Assembly (NCBI GenBank): GCA_017449265.1
Contig: JAFSJW010000076.1
Coordinates: 1-49,234, forward strand
Source: Treponema sp.
GTDB taxonomy: Bacteria > Spirochaetota > Spirochaetia > Treponematales > Treponemataceae
Direction: 5' to 3'
DNA: 49,234 bases
The translations under genes were made by a program, and so were the position numbers. The notes beneath the pieces are model-generated. The model did no database searches. It was not told the DNA's origin and saw only the letters and a program-made list of their open reading frames with translations. This document shows, piece after piece, positions 15,713-24,838 of this stretch (position 1 is the stretch's first letter; every line of letters begins with the position of its first letter).

Positions 15713-16642
15713 ATGAAAAAAGCACTTTTGATATTTGCGGCAGGCATATTCGCGCTGTTTTCAACTTTCGCAGCAGACAAGCTGGAGCTTCCGTCTTTTC
15801 CTAAAGCAAAGAATGCGGTCGTAGTCGGAACGGACAAGCTTCAGATGTGGAAATTCAACGATTTTACAAGACGATACATTGATGTTGCCAACAAGACTAC
15901 CGAAACTGGAATTCCAATCAAAATTTACACGAAGAAGGATTTTAATAGCGAATGGATAGAGCTTGGTTCTATGGAGCTGGGCGTTCCTTGTAGCAATACG
16001 GAGTTCGATTCTACAAAATTCGGAAGCGAATACAGGAAATACAAATACTATGCCGTAGTTCCGCAGAACGGCAAGAAATACAAAGTCGTGGCTGGCGATG
16101 ATTATTTGGACTACGCCGTGTTCTCAAAGGCATGGATTGTCCTTAATGTAATGCCAGAAAATCCGGACGAGGACATGAGCTACAAAGAGAACGCGGTAAT
16201 CATTCGCCGCTCTGATTTTGACCCTAAGTACAATTTTGAGGACACAATCAAGGTTGTGAACAAAACAGGGGACAAGAATTTCTCTGTAAGCATATATGCT
16301 TTTAATGAGAACGGATTTAACGAAGATAAACTGGACAGTGCGAAAAAATATAAGGAACGGTTCACAGGCTCAAGCTCGCCGAATCCGTCGGTCGAAAGCC
16401 AGAGGATTCTGATTTACGGCTACAATGTAAAGACGGATGCTTGGAATTCGCTGTGCGCCGCAACATTTACGAACAATTCGGAAGCAGATGCAAACTATCA
16501 CCCCAACTACGGTAAGTGGAAATGGTGGGGCGGCGCGATTCTGTACGAGAACTTCGCAATCGTTTCTTCAAACGGAAAAAAATACACCGTAAAGCCGCGC
16601 GTTGATAGAAGCAACCTGACGATTGAACTGCTTCCGGAGTAA
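15713..16642 (+). CDS. Secreted protein of unknown function with internal duplication
   Basis: 309 residues from the ATG at 15713, preceded by GGAGGAG; the frame is open much further upstream but that part is antisense to the pseudouridine synthase. A Sec signal peptide (MKKALLIFAAGIFALFSTFA) should be removed near residue 20. The mature part has two related halves: VANKTTETGIPIKIY with YYAVVPQNGKKYKVV, then VVNKTGDKNFSVSIY with FAIVSSNGKKYTVK. Each ends in a strand-rich segment. No family is recognised; a periplasmic or surface beta-sandwich protein is likely. It stands alone. Confidence 0.78.
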   Translation: MKKALLIFAAGIFALFSTFAADKLELPSFPKAKNAVVVGTDKLQMWKFNDFTRRYIDVANKTTETGIPIKIYTKKDFNSEWIELGSMELGVPCSNTEFDSTKFGSEYRKYKYYAVVPQNGKKYKVVAGDDYLDYAVFSKAWIVLNVMPENPDEDMSYKENAVIIRRSDFDPKYNFEDTIKVVNKTGDKNFSVSIYAFNENGFNEDKLDSAKKYKERFTGSSSPNPSVESQRILIYGYNVKTDAWNSLCAATFTNNSEADANYHPNYGKWKWWGGAILYENFAIVSSNGKKYTVKPRVDRSNLTIELLPE

Positions 16643-16667
16643 GCAGCTGCAGAACGCTGGCACTGGG

Positions 16668-17123
16668 CTATTTGGGGCGCGAAACAACGAGGGTAGCTCC
16701 CTCAATAGCCTCAATGACGCACTCGCAGCCGGCTTCCAGCGCAGAGCCGTCGGATGTCCGCGCGCTCCATACGACTCCGTTAACTTTTACGGAACCTTTC
16801 TCAAGCTCAGATATTTTCTCATTCACAAGGACTTTTTTTCCTATAAGGCCGTCGCTGTTCATCGGAACGGATTTTATCCTGAGTTTTTTTACGACGAATG
16901 GTCTTGTAAATATGAGGAGCGTGAACGAAATGACGGCAAAAATCAAAATCTGCCATCGGAACGGAATCGGGAAAAAAGAAAGAAAAACCAGCACTAACGC
17001 ACCGCCAGCGAACCACACGGTCGTAAGGGAGAAAGTCATAACCTCAATGACGATGAAAATAACGGTCAGAATAAGCCAGAGCCAAGGCGAATTACTCAGA
17101 AAAAGTGCAGAAAAATAATTCAT
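16668..17123 (-). CDS. NfeD-family membrane protein
   Basis: 151 residues with transmembrane helices at about 12-33, 37-53 and 58-73, followed by a soluble OB-fold-like C-terminal domain (DGLIGKKVLVNEKISELEKG, then KVNGVVWSARTSDGSALEAG). This is the short NfeD form, which associates with membrane proteases or stomatin-like proteins. No SPFH partner lies next to it here. It converges on the 309-residue gene with a 25-bp gap. Confidence 0.88.
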   Translation of the reverse strand: MNYFSALFLSNSPWLWLILTVIFIVIEVMTFSLTTVWFAGGALVLVFLSFFPIPFRWQILIFAVISFTLLIFTRPFVVKKLRIKSVPMNSDGLIGKKVLVNEKISELEKGSVKVNGVVWSARTSDGSALEAGCECVIEAIEGATLVVSRPK

Positions 17124-17197
17124 TCTTCTATAATACCACAGATTTTTGTTGTGCGGAAACTTTTTGTGAATCCGAATACTCCAGTTTCGCGAACTCA

Positions 17198-17257
17198 GTC
17201 ATTCAGAACTTGTTTCGGGGTCTCAAAGCATAGATGCTGAATCAAGTTCAGCATGAC
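17198..17257. repeat. 60-bp dispersed repeat with terminal inverted repeats
   Basis: Begins GTCATTCAGAACTTGTTTC and ends in GATTCAGCATGAC-like sequence whose complement is GTCATGCTGAACTTGATTC (about 16 of 20 identical). This is the well-known kind of short intergenic repeat that yields false MLNQVQHD starts. Worn relatives are visible at about 3985-4015, 13664-13710 and 46012-46046. Confidence 0.7.
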
Positions 17258-17347
17258 AGCAATTGGCTAAACCCTTATGATAGAAAACTCGAAATTCGCC
17301 TCTTGGTCATTGTTTCTTTTTTTTTGATTTTTTTTTATCATCTAATA

Positions 17348-18622
17348 ATGAGCCGAAAATTTACTTTTTTTATGCTGGTGCTTTTTTTAATCACTTGCAC
17401 CGCAGCTTTTTCACAGGAAACAGAGAACGAAAAAATTCAGACTTATGACAGCTCAGTAATAACAAAAATCAATTTTGAAGGTCTGAAAAGAACAAAAGAA
17501 TCTTTCATTCAGTCAGAGCTTGAGGAATTTCTGAACAAAAACGCAACGGCAGAAACTGTTGTGCAGGCAACGACAAAACTCCGTTTTGAGGGACTTTTCA
17601 GCGAAATTCGAGTTTCGTACAAACCGATGGGCGAAAACGAAGTTTCAATGGAAGTTTTTGTAAAAGAAAAAATCTCGTTTTTGCCAGTTCCGTTCGCCAT
17701 GTACACAAGCTCAACAGGATTCATGGGCGGAGCGGTCGTGATGGATATGAACGCATTCGGCGTAAAGGACATGGCTATGGTAGGCGGATTTTTCTCGCCG
17801 AACCAAATAAGCGGAATGTTGTCGTACACAAAGCAGCCAAAAGGCTGGATTCCGGGGTTCTCAACTTCTTTGAGCGTTGGAAAGAGAGAGACTGAAGTGA
17901 CGAATATGGATAACAGCACTGTTTTGGAATATGACAGTTTCTCAGTTCATTTTTCGGCCTCAGTAAATGAAAAAATCGGGAAGTACCATACAGTAAGTCT
18001 CGGAGGGCATTTCAAATACCTGAACGCAGACAAAGATAACAAATACCGCTCCGTTCTGCTAGAATCGATGACTTCCGGCGGTTTTTCTGTCGGCTGGACG
18101 GTTGCGACGGCGGAGCTGAATTCGTTCTACACATCGTACACGAATATTGGGGTGAACGCGGCGTTTACTTTCTCAAACAACGCGGACTTTCCTGTTTCAA
18201 AGAATTTTTCTTTGCGGGCAACGCTCCAAAAGCCGCTTAACCCGCTTCCGCGCCTAAGATTGTGCGCCGCCGTTTCCGGGCATTACGGAATTGACAACCC
18301 GATTTCGGCTTATTCCGGGAGGGAAGCCGGGAATGTTTCTATTTTGCCTGGAAAATTCAAGACAGAGCGCATTTTTGGCGGACAGGCAGGAGCCGAATTC
18401 GCAATCGTAAAAGCAAAATTCGGCTTGATTTCGCTCTATGCAAATTATGAGGCTGTAATAGCGCAGGATTTTGACGACAGCTACAAATTCAATCAGGGAA
18501 TAAGCGGAGGCGGAAAGCTCTATCTTTCAAAAATCGCAATCCCCGCACTGGCTGCAGGCGTCAGCTTCAACACCACAACGAACACGGTTCAGTTTGCGGC
18601 TGCATTCGGAATGTCGTTCTGA
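17348..18622 (+). CDS. Short Omp85/BamA-like protein (one POTRA plus barrel)
   Basis: 424 residues from the ATG at 17348. The longer frame starts inside the dispersed repeat and is rejected because residues 1-22 from 17348 form a clean signal peptide (FFMLVLFLITCTAAFSQ). Next is one POTRA-like unit (ITKINFEGLKRTKESFIQSE, then LRFEGLFSEIRVSYKP) and then about 300 residues of beta-strands with a C-terminal Phe (AAFGMSF). This resembles a reduced Omp85/surface-antigen protein; BamA itself has five POTRA domains and about 800 residues. It probably inserts or secretes outer-membrane proteins. Confidence 0.75.
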   Translation: MSRKFTFFMLVLFLITCTAAFSQETENEKIQTYDSSVITKINFEGLKRTKESFIQSELEEFLNKNATAETVVQATTKLRFEGLFSEIRVSYKPMGENEVSMEVFVKEKISFLPVPFAMYTSSTGFMGGAVVMDMNAFGVKDMAMVGGFFSPNQISGMLSYTKQPKGWIPGFSTSLSVGKRETEVTNMDNSTVLEYDSFSVHFSASVNEKIGKYHTVSLGGHFKYLNADKDNKYRSVLLESMTSGGFSVGWTVATAELNSFYTSYTNIGVNAAFTFSNNADFPVSKNFSLRATLQKPLNPLPRLRLCAAVSGHYGIDNPISAYSGREAGNVSILPGKFKTERIFGGQAGAEFAIVKAKFGLISLYANYEAVIAQDFDDSYKFNQGISGGGKLYLSKIAIPALAAGVSFNTTTNTVQFAAAFGMSF

Positions 18623-18692
18623 GTTCCATTTTACGAACAAGAAAAAAAATAGTACAATTCTTGTAAATCAAAAAACACGGGCAGGAAATAAA

Positions 18693-20267
18693 ATGAAAAC
18701 GATTAACGGGAATGAACTTACAATCGAAGATGTTTGCGATGTTGCCTACAAAAATGAGGAAGTCGCTCTACCTACCGATGAAAAATTCTGGGAAACACTC
18801 GAAAAATCACGAAAATTTCTAGAAGATTATATAGCAACAGGAGTTCCGACTTACGGCGTTACGACTGACTTTGGCGACAGCTGCCACAATCAGGTTTCTG
18901 TGGAAAAGGCAGGAGAGCTTCAGCGCGTAATTTGCGCTTACCACGGAATCGGGCTTGGTCCAAAATTTGACCACGAGACAGGCAGGGCCGTAGTTCTTGC
19001 CCGCCTGAACGGAAATGTTAAGGGGGGGCACTCTGCAATCCGTCCTGCACTTGCAAAGATGATGGTCACGCTTCTTAACAAGGACATAATCCCTGTGATT
19101 CCGCAGCTCGGCTCTGTGGGAGCTTCTGGCGACTTAACTCCGCTTTCTTACCTTGCGGCCGTGATTATGGGGCAGAGGGATGTTTACTATAAAGGAAAGA
19201 TTTGCCCTGCAGCCGAAGCGTTGAAGGCAGAGGGCGTTGAGCCGCTCCAAATCGAAGCGAAAGAAGGTCTTGCTTTGATGAACGGGACGAGCGTAATGAC
19301 TGCGGTTGCTTGCCTTGCATGGAAGAAAGCCCAGCGTCTTGCGAATGTCTCAGACTTCCTTACGGCAGTCACTGCGGAAATCACACGCGGCAAAGATACA
19401 CCTTTTATTACAAAGGTAAGCCAGCTCAAAAATCACCGCGGCCAGATGGAAAGTGCAGTTTATGTCCACAACATCATAATTAATTCAAAACGCGTCTGGA
19501 AATACGAAGAATTTCTGAACACCCAGATTGAAAAAATGGATGGAAAAAGTTTTATTGCGCAGCATAATAAAATTCAGGACAGATATTCAATCCGATGCGC
19601 ACCTCAGATTAACGGTGTTTATCGCGATACGCTCCGTTTTGCCCGCAATATGATTACCGAGGAACTTAACTCTGCAAATGACAACCCGCTCGTTGACATT
19701 GATGTTGGAGCTGTTTACAACACAGGCAATTTCTACGGAGGACACATTTGCGCCGCCTGCGACTACATGAGGACGGCTCTTGCGAACATTGCCGATTTGA
19801 GCGACAAGCAGGCCGAAATAATCATTGACGGAAAATTCAACGGACTAACCGAAAACTTGATTCCTGTCACGCCGGCTGACCATCCGAGAGCAGGCCTCAG
19901 ACTTGGGTTCAAGGCGGCTCAGATTACAATCAGCGCAATCAGGGGCGAAGTTGCCACCTACTGCTTCCCGGTTTCGCTTACATCAGCTCCAACGGAGGCT
20001 CTGAACCAGGACAAAGTTTCTATGGGAACAATCTCAGCCCGAAAATTCGCAGAGCAGATAGAGCTTGTGTTCTTGCAGTTTGCGACGCACTTGCTTGCCG
20101 CAATGCAAGCTGTGGATTTGGCAGGAAAAGAAGATTTCTCTCCGTTCTCACAGAAAGTTCATGACGAAGTGCGAAAAATAAGCCCGTTTGTTGAGGACGA
20201 CCGCCCGCTTGATAAAGAAGCTACGGCTGTTGCGGAATGGCTCAAGACTACGGAATTGTTCAGTTAA
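18693..20267 (+). CDS. Aromatic amino-acid ammonia-lyase family (HutH-like)
   Basis: 524 residues from the ATG at 18693 (AGGAAA site upstream). The Ala144-Ser145-Gly146 triad in GSVGASGDLTPLSYLA forms the MIO cofactor of histidine, phenylalanine and tyrosine ammonia-lyases. YGVTTDFGDS (54-63) is the tyrosine loop, and NQDKVSMGTISAR is the late active-site stretch. The tyrosine-loop region (TDFG for TGFG) and ALNQDKVSMG (for GNQEDHVSMG) differ from true HutH. No other histidine-degradation gene is adjacent, so specificity is open. The next gene converges with a 2-bp gap. Confidence 0.85.
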   Translation: MKTINGNELTIEDVCDVAYKNEEVALPTDEKFWETLEKSRKFLEDYIATGVPTYGVTTDFGDSCHNQVSVEKAGELQRVICAYHGIGLGPKFDHETGRAVVLARLNGNVKGGHSAIRPALAKMMVTLLNKDIIPVIPQLGSVGASGDLTPLSYLAAVIMGQRDVYYKGKICPAAEALKAEGVEPLQIEAKEGLALMNGTSVMTAVACLAWKKAQRLANVSDFLTAVTAEITRGKDTPFITKVSQLKNHRGQMESAVYVHNIIINSKRVWKYEEFLNTQIEKMDGKSFIAQHNKIQDRYSIRCAPQINGVYRDTLRFARNMITEELNSANDNPLVDIDVGAVYNTGNFYGGHICAACDYMRTALANIADLSDKQAEIIIDGKFNGLTENLIPVTPADHPRAGLRLGFKAAQITISAIRGEVATYCFPVSLTSAPTEALNQDKVSMGTISARKFAEQIELVFLQFATHLLAAMQAVDLAGKEDFSPFSQKVHDEVRKISPFVEDDRPLDKEATAVAEWLKTTELFS

Positions 20268-20269
20268 AG

Positions 20270-21526
20270 CTAAAAACTCTGGCGGGTCTGCCCAGAAAGT
20301 AAAATTTTCACGACAGCCCCGCCTGTTTTTGCGTTTTCTGCCGTTATTTCCGCCCCGATTGCCTCAGCGAGAGTTTTCGCTATCGAAAGCCCTAGCCCGG
20401 CTCCGCTCACATTTCTGTTGTGAGAACTGTCTCCTTTAAAAAATCGCTCAAAGACATAAGGCAAGATTTCGTCGGAAAAGCCCGCTCCGTTATCGGCGGC
20501 GGAAAGCTCAATCCGAGAGCCGATTTTTTTTGCCCTCAATACGATTTTACATTCTTCGCTTGCAAATTTTATGCTGTTCGACAAAATCACGGTAAAAATC
20601 TGATGGAGCTTTGCTTGGTCAGTATAAATCTCAAGAAAATCTTCATCGAAAATCTCAAAATCAATTTTAGGACAGAGATGAGTAAATTCCTCCTGCAATT
20701 TTACGAAAAAATTCGTGACAAAGAATTTTTCGTTTTCGACTCTGACTTTTCCGTTCTCAAGACGGCTCATTTCAAGCAGCGTAGTCACAATCGCATTCAT
20801 ATTCCCGGTTTCCCTCAAAATTGCGTCAATTGATTCTGAAAGCTGCTTGGGGTCATCTTTTCCCCATCGTTTTAAAAGATTCGCATGTCCGTCGATTATG
20901 GAAATTGGTGTCTTTAGCTCATGGCTCACATTGCTCGTAAAAGTTTTTTCTCTGTCGTAATCCGCTTGCAATTTTTTAAAAGATGCGATTGTTTCTCTTG
21001 AAATCAAAAAAGAAAGCACGAATGAAATGAAAAGCACAGGAATCAATGACAAAAGCGCAATGAACGGAAATGCGGAAATCATTCTGGCGGCAGAATCGTT
21101 TGAAATATCGAAAGCAGCCTCAACAATCAGCGTTTTTCCCTTAAAATCAACTGAATTGGTAAGGTATCGGATATTCAAATCACCGTCCGTGAAAAAATTT
21201 TTTTTCAAATATGTAAGATTTTTTCCTCCTGAATCAAGAAGCGGAAGAAGGCTGTCGTTCGTTGCAAGCACTTTTTTTGATTCAAGCTCGTAGACTGTGT
21301 AAGTGATGTAATACGGCAGGGCAAGAAAATCAAGCTCGTCAGTGCCGCTTGAAGCAAGTGACTCAGAAATAATCGAAATGCTTTCCTTTAATTCCGCGTC
21401 CTGCCTTTTCGTAACGGAGAATTTCAGCGCGCTGACAAAAAGAAGCGAAAGCGTAAGCATGGCAAATGCAAGAAGAAGCATAAATCTGAATACAAGCGGA
21501 AGTGAGATTGATGTAAATTTTCGCAT
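20270..21526 (-). CDS. Sensor histidine kinase
   Basis: 418 residues: N-terminal transmembrane helix (about 12-34), a periplasmic domain of about 110 residues, and a second helix (about 150-175). Then come the DHp domain with phospho-acceptor His202 in SNVSHELKTP, and a catalytic domain with LSNSIKFA (N box), DNGAGF (G1), FERFFKGDSS (F box) and GAGLGLSIAK (G2). No separate HAMP domain is obvious. It lies 1 bp after the response regulator in the same operon. The input signal is unknown; the secreted proteins next door suggest an envelope stimulus. Confidence 0.94.
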   Translation of the reverse strand: MRKFTSISLPLVFRFMLLLAFAMLTLSLLFVSALKFSVTKRQDAELKESISIISESLASSGTDELDFLALPYYITYTVYELESKKVLATNDSLLPLLDSGGKNLTYLKKNFFTDGDLNIRYLTNSVDFKGKTLIVEAAFDISNDSAARMISAFPFIALLSLIPVLFISFVLSFLISRETIASFKKLQADYDREKTFTSNVSHELKTPISIIDGHANLLKRWGKDDPKQLSESIDAILRETGNMNAIVTTLLEMSRLENGKVRVENEKFFVTNFFVKLQEEFTHLCPKIDFEIFDEDFLEIYTDQAKLHQIFTVILSNSIKFASEECKIVLRAKKIGSRIELSAADNGAGFSDEILPYVFERFFKGDSSHNRNVSGAGLGLSIAKTLAEAIGAEITAENAKTGGAVVKILLSGQTRQSF

Positions 21527-21527
21527 T

Positions 21528-22205
21528 TTAATCCAGCTTTTGCATGATATAGCCCATTCCCCGCACGGTTTTTATTATGTTGTCTCCGAATTTTGAGCGC
21601 AAATGGCGGACATAAACATCGACGCTGTTTTCTTCTATATAACAGTACTCTCCCCAGACAGTTCTGATTATGTCATCGCGCGTAAGAATTTTTCCGATAT
21701 TCTCCAAAAAATATTTCAGAAGCAAAAATTCATTTTTTGAAAGCTCCAGCGCATCGTTCTTGAAAGAAACTTTCATTTCATCGGCTACCATTTGTATTTC
21801 GCCATTTTTCAGAAAAACTGATTTCGCGCTTTTCTGCGTCCTGCGAAGAACAGCGTTCATTCGCGCAAGAAGCTCCTCAATTTTGAACGGCTTTGCGATA
21901 TAATCATCGGCTCCGCTGTTCAGACCGTCAACTTTGTCAATCGTTTCGCCGCGGGCAGTCACAAGAATCACAGGCAGGTCAGAATTCAGCTCGTTCCGCA
22001 ATTTGCGCAAGATTTCAAGCCCGCTTAATCTCGGAAGCATTACATCAAGAAGAACCATATCTGGTTTTTCGCTCTCGATTTTTTCCATTCCCTCGCGTCC
22101 GTCAAAAGCGGTGGCAACTGAAAAACCTTCATGGGCAAGCTCAAGTTCAGTAATGTGAGAAAGTTCTTTGTCATCCTCAATGATTAAAATTTTTCGCGAA
22201 GCCAT
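21528..22205 (-). CDS. OmpR-family response regulator
   Basis: 225 residues from the ATG at 22205 (AAGGGG site 4-5 nt upstream); an upstream in-frame ATG at 22238 is less likely. The receiver domain has the acidic pair (residues 11-12), phospho-acceptor Asp54 in VLLDVMLPRL, Thr in LVTARG and Lys in AKPF. The C-terminal winged helix (LSKNEFLLLKYF, VDVYVRHLRSKFG, VRGMGYIM) binds DNA. Between a secreted-protein gene whose end it overlaps by 22 bp and the kinase gene, it forms a three-gene operon. Confidence 0.95.
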   Translation of the reverse strand: MASRKILIIEDDKELSHITELELAHEGFSVATAFDGREGMEKIESEKPDMVLLDVMLPRLSGLEILRKLRNELNSDLPVILVTARGETIDKVDGLNSGADDYIAKPFKIEELLARMNAVLRRTQKSAKSVFLKNGEIQMVADEMKVSFKNDALELSKNEFLLLKYFLENIGKILTRDDIIRTVWGEYCYIEENSVDVYVRHLRSKFGDNIIKTVRGMGYIMQKLD

Positions 22206-22723
22206 TTTTCCCCTTGCAGATGTCTTCTTAAAAAACAATCTGGCTCAAGATTTTGAATTTCAGTATTTTCCATAAATCTTCCGTCAAAAGAACGGACTCC
22301 TCTTATTTTTAGCGAAAAAAATTGGTCTTGGGTGAAAAATCGTTTATCAACAGGAACTCTCATCATTCTGCGGTTTTTACTGAACAAAAATTCAGTAAAA
22401 GGCGGAAGAGGTCTGTCATCAATAAGAATATTCCGCTCCAAGATTGAAGTGGTGTCTAGTGCATCGTTAAAATAGACAAGAATTGCGAGCGATTTTTTTT
22501 CTTCTTCAACTTTCACGCCGATTATGGAAAATTCACAGTATCGCCTCGGCATTTTTCTGCCGTTGTAATTCATTATCATATTTCGTGGCGGAGATTTATG
22601 AGGAAACTGATTATGCTGAAAATCATTCTGAGGAGGCGGTTCAGGAGGCTCCTCAGAAAAAACGGTAGGATTTGCCGCAAAAAAGAGAATAATCATAAAA
22701 AGCGAAAGGATTTTTTTCTGCAT
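22184..22723 (-). CDS. Secreted protein heading the two-component operon
   Basis: 179 residues with a signal peptide (1-23, ending TVFS) and a Pro/His/Asn-rich stretch after it (EPPEPPPQNDFQ, HNQFPHKSPPRN). A beta-rich domain follows (CEFSIIGVKVEEEKKSLAIL, then IDDRPLPPFTEFLF). No family is recognised. It is the first gene of the operon with the regulator and kinase, overlapping the regulator start by 22 bp. It may be an accessory sensor or the output of the system. Confidence 0.7.
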   Translation of the reverse strand: MQKKILSLFMIILFFAANPTVFSEEPPEPPPQNDFQHNQFPHKSPPRNMIMNYNGRKMPRRYCEFSIIGVKVEEEKKSLAILVYFNDALDTTSILERNILIDDRPLPPFTEFLFSKNRRMMRVPVDKRFFTQDQFFSLKIRGVRSFDGRFMENTEIQNLEPDCFLRRHLQGEKWLREKF

Positions 22724-22913
22724 ACGCTCCGCCTCAGAAATGATTATATCATGCTAAGAAAATTAATTTCTGAATATTCAACGAAACTTTCTGAAAATTT
22801 TTTAATTTGAGCTTCAAGTGCGCTTAATGTTTCAATCTTACGGCTGCGCTAAACTCAATATCGTCAGTAAGAAATTGAGTTTTCTGACAAAAAACAATTT
22901 TCAGGAGAAAAAT

Positions 22914-23375
22914 ATGAAAAAAGCACTTATTAAGACAATCGCAGCTTCTGCGCTTATTCTTGGACTCGGAAGTTCCGTTTTTGCATCAGGAAGACGACAG
23001 AGTCCGCATGACAACCCGATGGGGCATAACTCAGAATGGAACGCTGCCCCACAGAAATTTTCTTGCGGTGCAATGCCGCACGAAAAAGGCGGTGCCGGAA
23101 TGAAAGACATAAGTTTGCTTGGAACTGTGAGTGCAATCGATACTGGAAAACAGCTTGTTACTGTAAAAGATGCGGATGGTAAAGAAACTCAGGTTCATGT
23201 GAATCCGTTCACAAGGCTCGTTCTGTTTGAAAAACCTGGTGTTCCGGGTGCTGGAAAAAACGCAAACGAAGTCAAAATTGATGACATCAAAGTTGGAAGC
23301 TGGATTGCGGTAAGTAAATTTGAAAATGACACAAAAACGCTTGAGGCAAGAAAAATCGTCGTAGCAAAAGAGTAG
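22914..23375 (+). CDS. Secreted Met/His-rich protein with DUF5666-like domain
   Basis: 153 residues from the ATG at 22914 (AGGAG 5 nt upstream). A signal peptide (1-24, ending SSVFA) leads to a short His/Met-rich linker (SPHDNPMGHN, CGAMPHEKGG) and then a small beta-barrel-like domain: LLGTVSAIDTGKQLVTVKDADG, then IDDIKVGSWIAVSKF, as in DUF5666-type periplasmic OB folds. It is divergent from the two-component operon, with a 190-bp gap, and both encoded secreted proteins are His-rich, so metal or envelope stress is a plausible signal. A strong hairpin follows. Confidence 0.72.
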   Translation: MKKALIKTIAASALILGLGSSVFASGRRQSPHDNPMGHNSEWNAAPQKFSCGAMPHEKGGAGMKDISLLGTVSAIDTGKQLVTVKDADGKETQVHVNPFTRLVLFEKPGVPGAGKNANEVKIDDIKVGSWIAVSKFENDTKTLEARKIVVAKE

Positions 23376-23385
23376 AAATCAAAAA

Positions 23386-23415
23386 GTCTGTCCGATAGCT
23401 GATTTTCGGACAGAC
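23386..23415 (+). terminator. Hairpin after the secreted Met/His-rich gene
   Basis: Perfect 10-bp arms GTCTGTCCGA and TCGGACAGAC with a 10-nt loop, 10 nt after the stop. No clear T-tract follows, so it is a terminator or an RNA-stabilising stem. Confidence 0.6.
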
Positions 23416-23575
23416 CGAATCGATACAAATCATATACAAATATTCTTTGAAATTAATCTTAAATAATATTAAATTGAATTTTATAGCTTTGTATGATAGA
23501 ATAGCCAGTTAGGTTTAAATCGGTTCAGATTCACAACTGAATTCTTTTATCCCTCCCACTAACTTTGGAGAGACT

Positions 23576-24823
23576 ATGCTTGAAAAAAAATTTGGCCGAA
23601 GGGTCGTGGTTACTGGCGGTGGAACTATTTGCGCACTTGGGAATGACTGGGAAACTATCAAAAAAAATCTCAAGGCAGGAAAGAATTTTACAAAATACAT
23701 GACGGAATGGGAGGGAAAATACCCACTTCTGAACACGCGCCTTGCAGCCCCAATAGATTTTAAAATCGACTCAGAAAAATATTCTAGAAAAGACATACGC
23801 GGAATGGACAGAGTTGCGCAGATGGCTCTTGTTTCATGTGCCAGTGCGCTTGAGCAGGCGGGACTCGATCCGTCAGACCCAATTTTTCAGGGCGGACGAA
23901 TGGGGATTTCTTATGGCTCATCGATGGGCGCAATCATGCCGCTTATGGATTTTTACTCGATGATTGTCACAAATGACACATCAAAAATCGGGGCCACTTC
24001 TTACATAAAATGTATGCCACAGACTTGCGCCGCCAACATCGAAGTTTATTACAAGCTCAAGGGTAGGCTCATTACAACGAACACGGCTTGCACATCTGGC
24101 TCTCAATCAATCGGCTACGCATACGAAACCATAAAGTTCGGGATGCAGGATGTTATGATTGCGGGCGGCGCAGATGAGTTCTCGCCAATAAATGTCGCAA
24201 TTTTCGATACGCTTTTCTCAACATCAACGAAAAACAAAAATCCTGAGCTTACGCCAAGCCCTTACGACAAAAATCGCGACGGTCTTGTTATTGGTGAGGG
24301 CGCAGGAACTATGATTCTTGAGGAATACGAGCACGCAAAGGCTCGCGGTGCAAAAATCTATGCGGAACTGATAGGTTTTGGCACTACCACGGACGGAACG
24401 CACATAACTTCCCCGAATCAAGATACAATTGCAAATTCAATGAGGCTCGCGCTGGAAGATGCAGGAATCAGCCCTGATGAAATCGGATATATCAATGCGC
24501 ACGGAACCGGAACAGCAATCGGAGACATTTGCGAAACAAGCGCAACATACGATGTGTTCAAACGGGCAGTTCCTGTTTCATCAACAAAGAGCTATCTCGG
24601 ACATACGCTTGGGGCGTGCGGCACAATCGAATCTTTGATTACAATCAATATGATGAACGACGGCTGGTTTCACCCTACGCTGAACCTGAAAGATTTGGAC
24701 GGCAAATGCGCGCCTCTTGATTACATCGCAGGAAGCGGAAGAGAGATAAAAACTGACTGCGTTATGAACAATAACTTTGCCTTTGGCGGAATAAATACGA
24801 GCCTGATTTTCAGGAAAATATAA
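23576..24823 (+). CDS. FabF-type beta-ketoacyl-ACP synthase
   Basis: 415 residues of the thiolase-fold condensing enzymes. The catalytic Cys172 is in TNTACTSGSQSIG, His309 in NAHGTGTAIGD and His343 in KSYLGHTLGACG, the complete Cys-His-His triad for decarboxylating condensation. The MTEWEGKYPLLNTRLAAPI segment resembles the FabF-like enzymes used in specialised (aryl polyene-type) as well as fatty-acid pathways. No acyl carrier protein, ketoreductase or dehydratase is adjacent. A GGAGAG site lies 4-5 nt upstream. It ends 15 bp before the stop of the convergent glucosaminidase gene. Confidence 0.92.
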   Translation: MLEKKFGRRVVVTGGGTICALGNDWETIKKNLKAGKNFTKYMTEWEGKYPLLNTRLAAPIDFKIDSEKYSRKDIRGMDRVAQMALVSCASALEQAGLDPSDPIFQGGRMGISYGSSMGAIMPLMDFYSMIVTNDTSKIGATSYIKCMPQTCAANIEVYYKLKGRLITTNTACTSGSQSIGYAYETIKFGMQDVMIAGGADEFSPINVAIFDTLFSTSTKNKNPELTPSPYDKNRDGLVIGEGAGTMILEEYEHAKARGAKIYAELIGFGTTTDGTHITSPNQDTIANSMRLALEDAGISPDEIGYINAHGTGTAIGDICETSATYDVFKRAVPVSSTKSYLGHTLGACGTIESLITINMMNDGWFHPTLNLKDLDGKCAPLDYIAGSGREIKTDCVMNNNFAFGGINTSLIFRKI

Positions 24824-24838
24824 TCCGCCAATGACAAG

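Noticed and set aside
17234..17347. Longer N-terminus of the Omp85-like gene
   Set aside because: It lies in a dispersed repeat, and a clean signal peptide starts at 17348.
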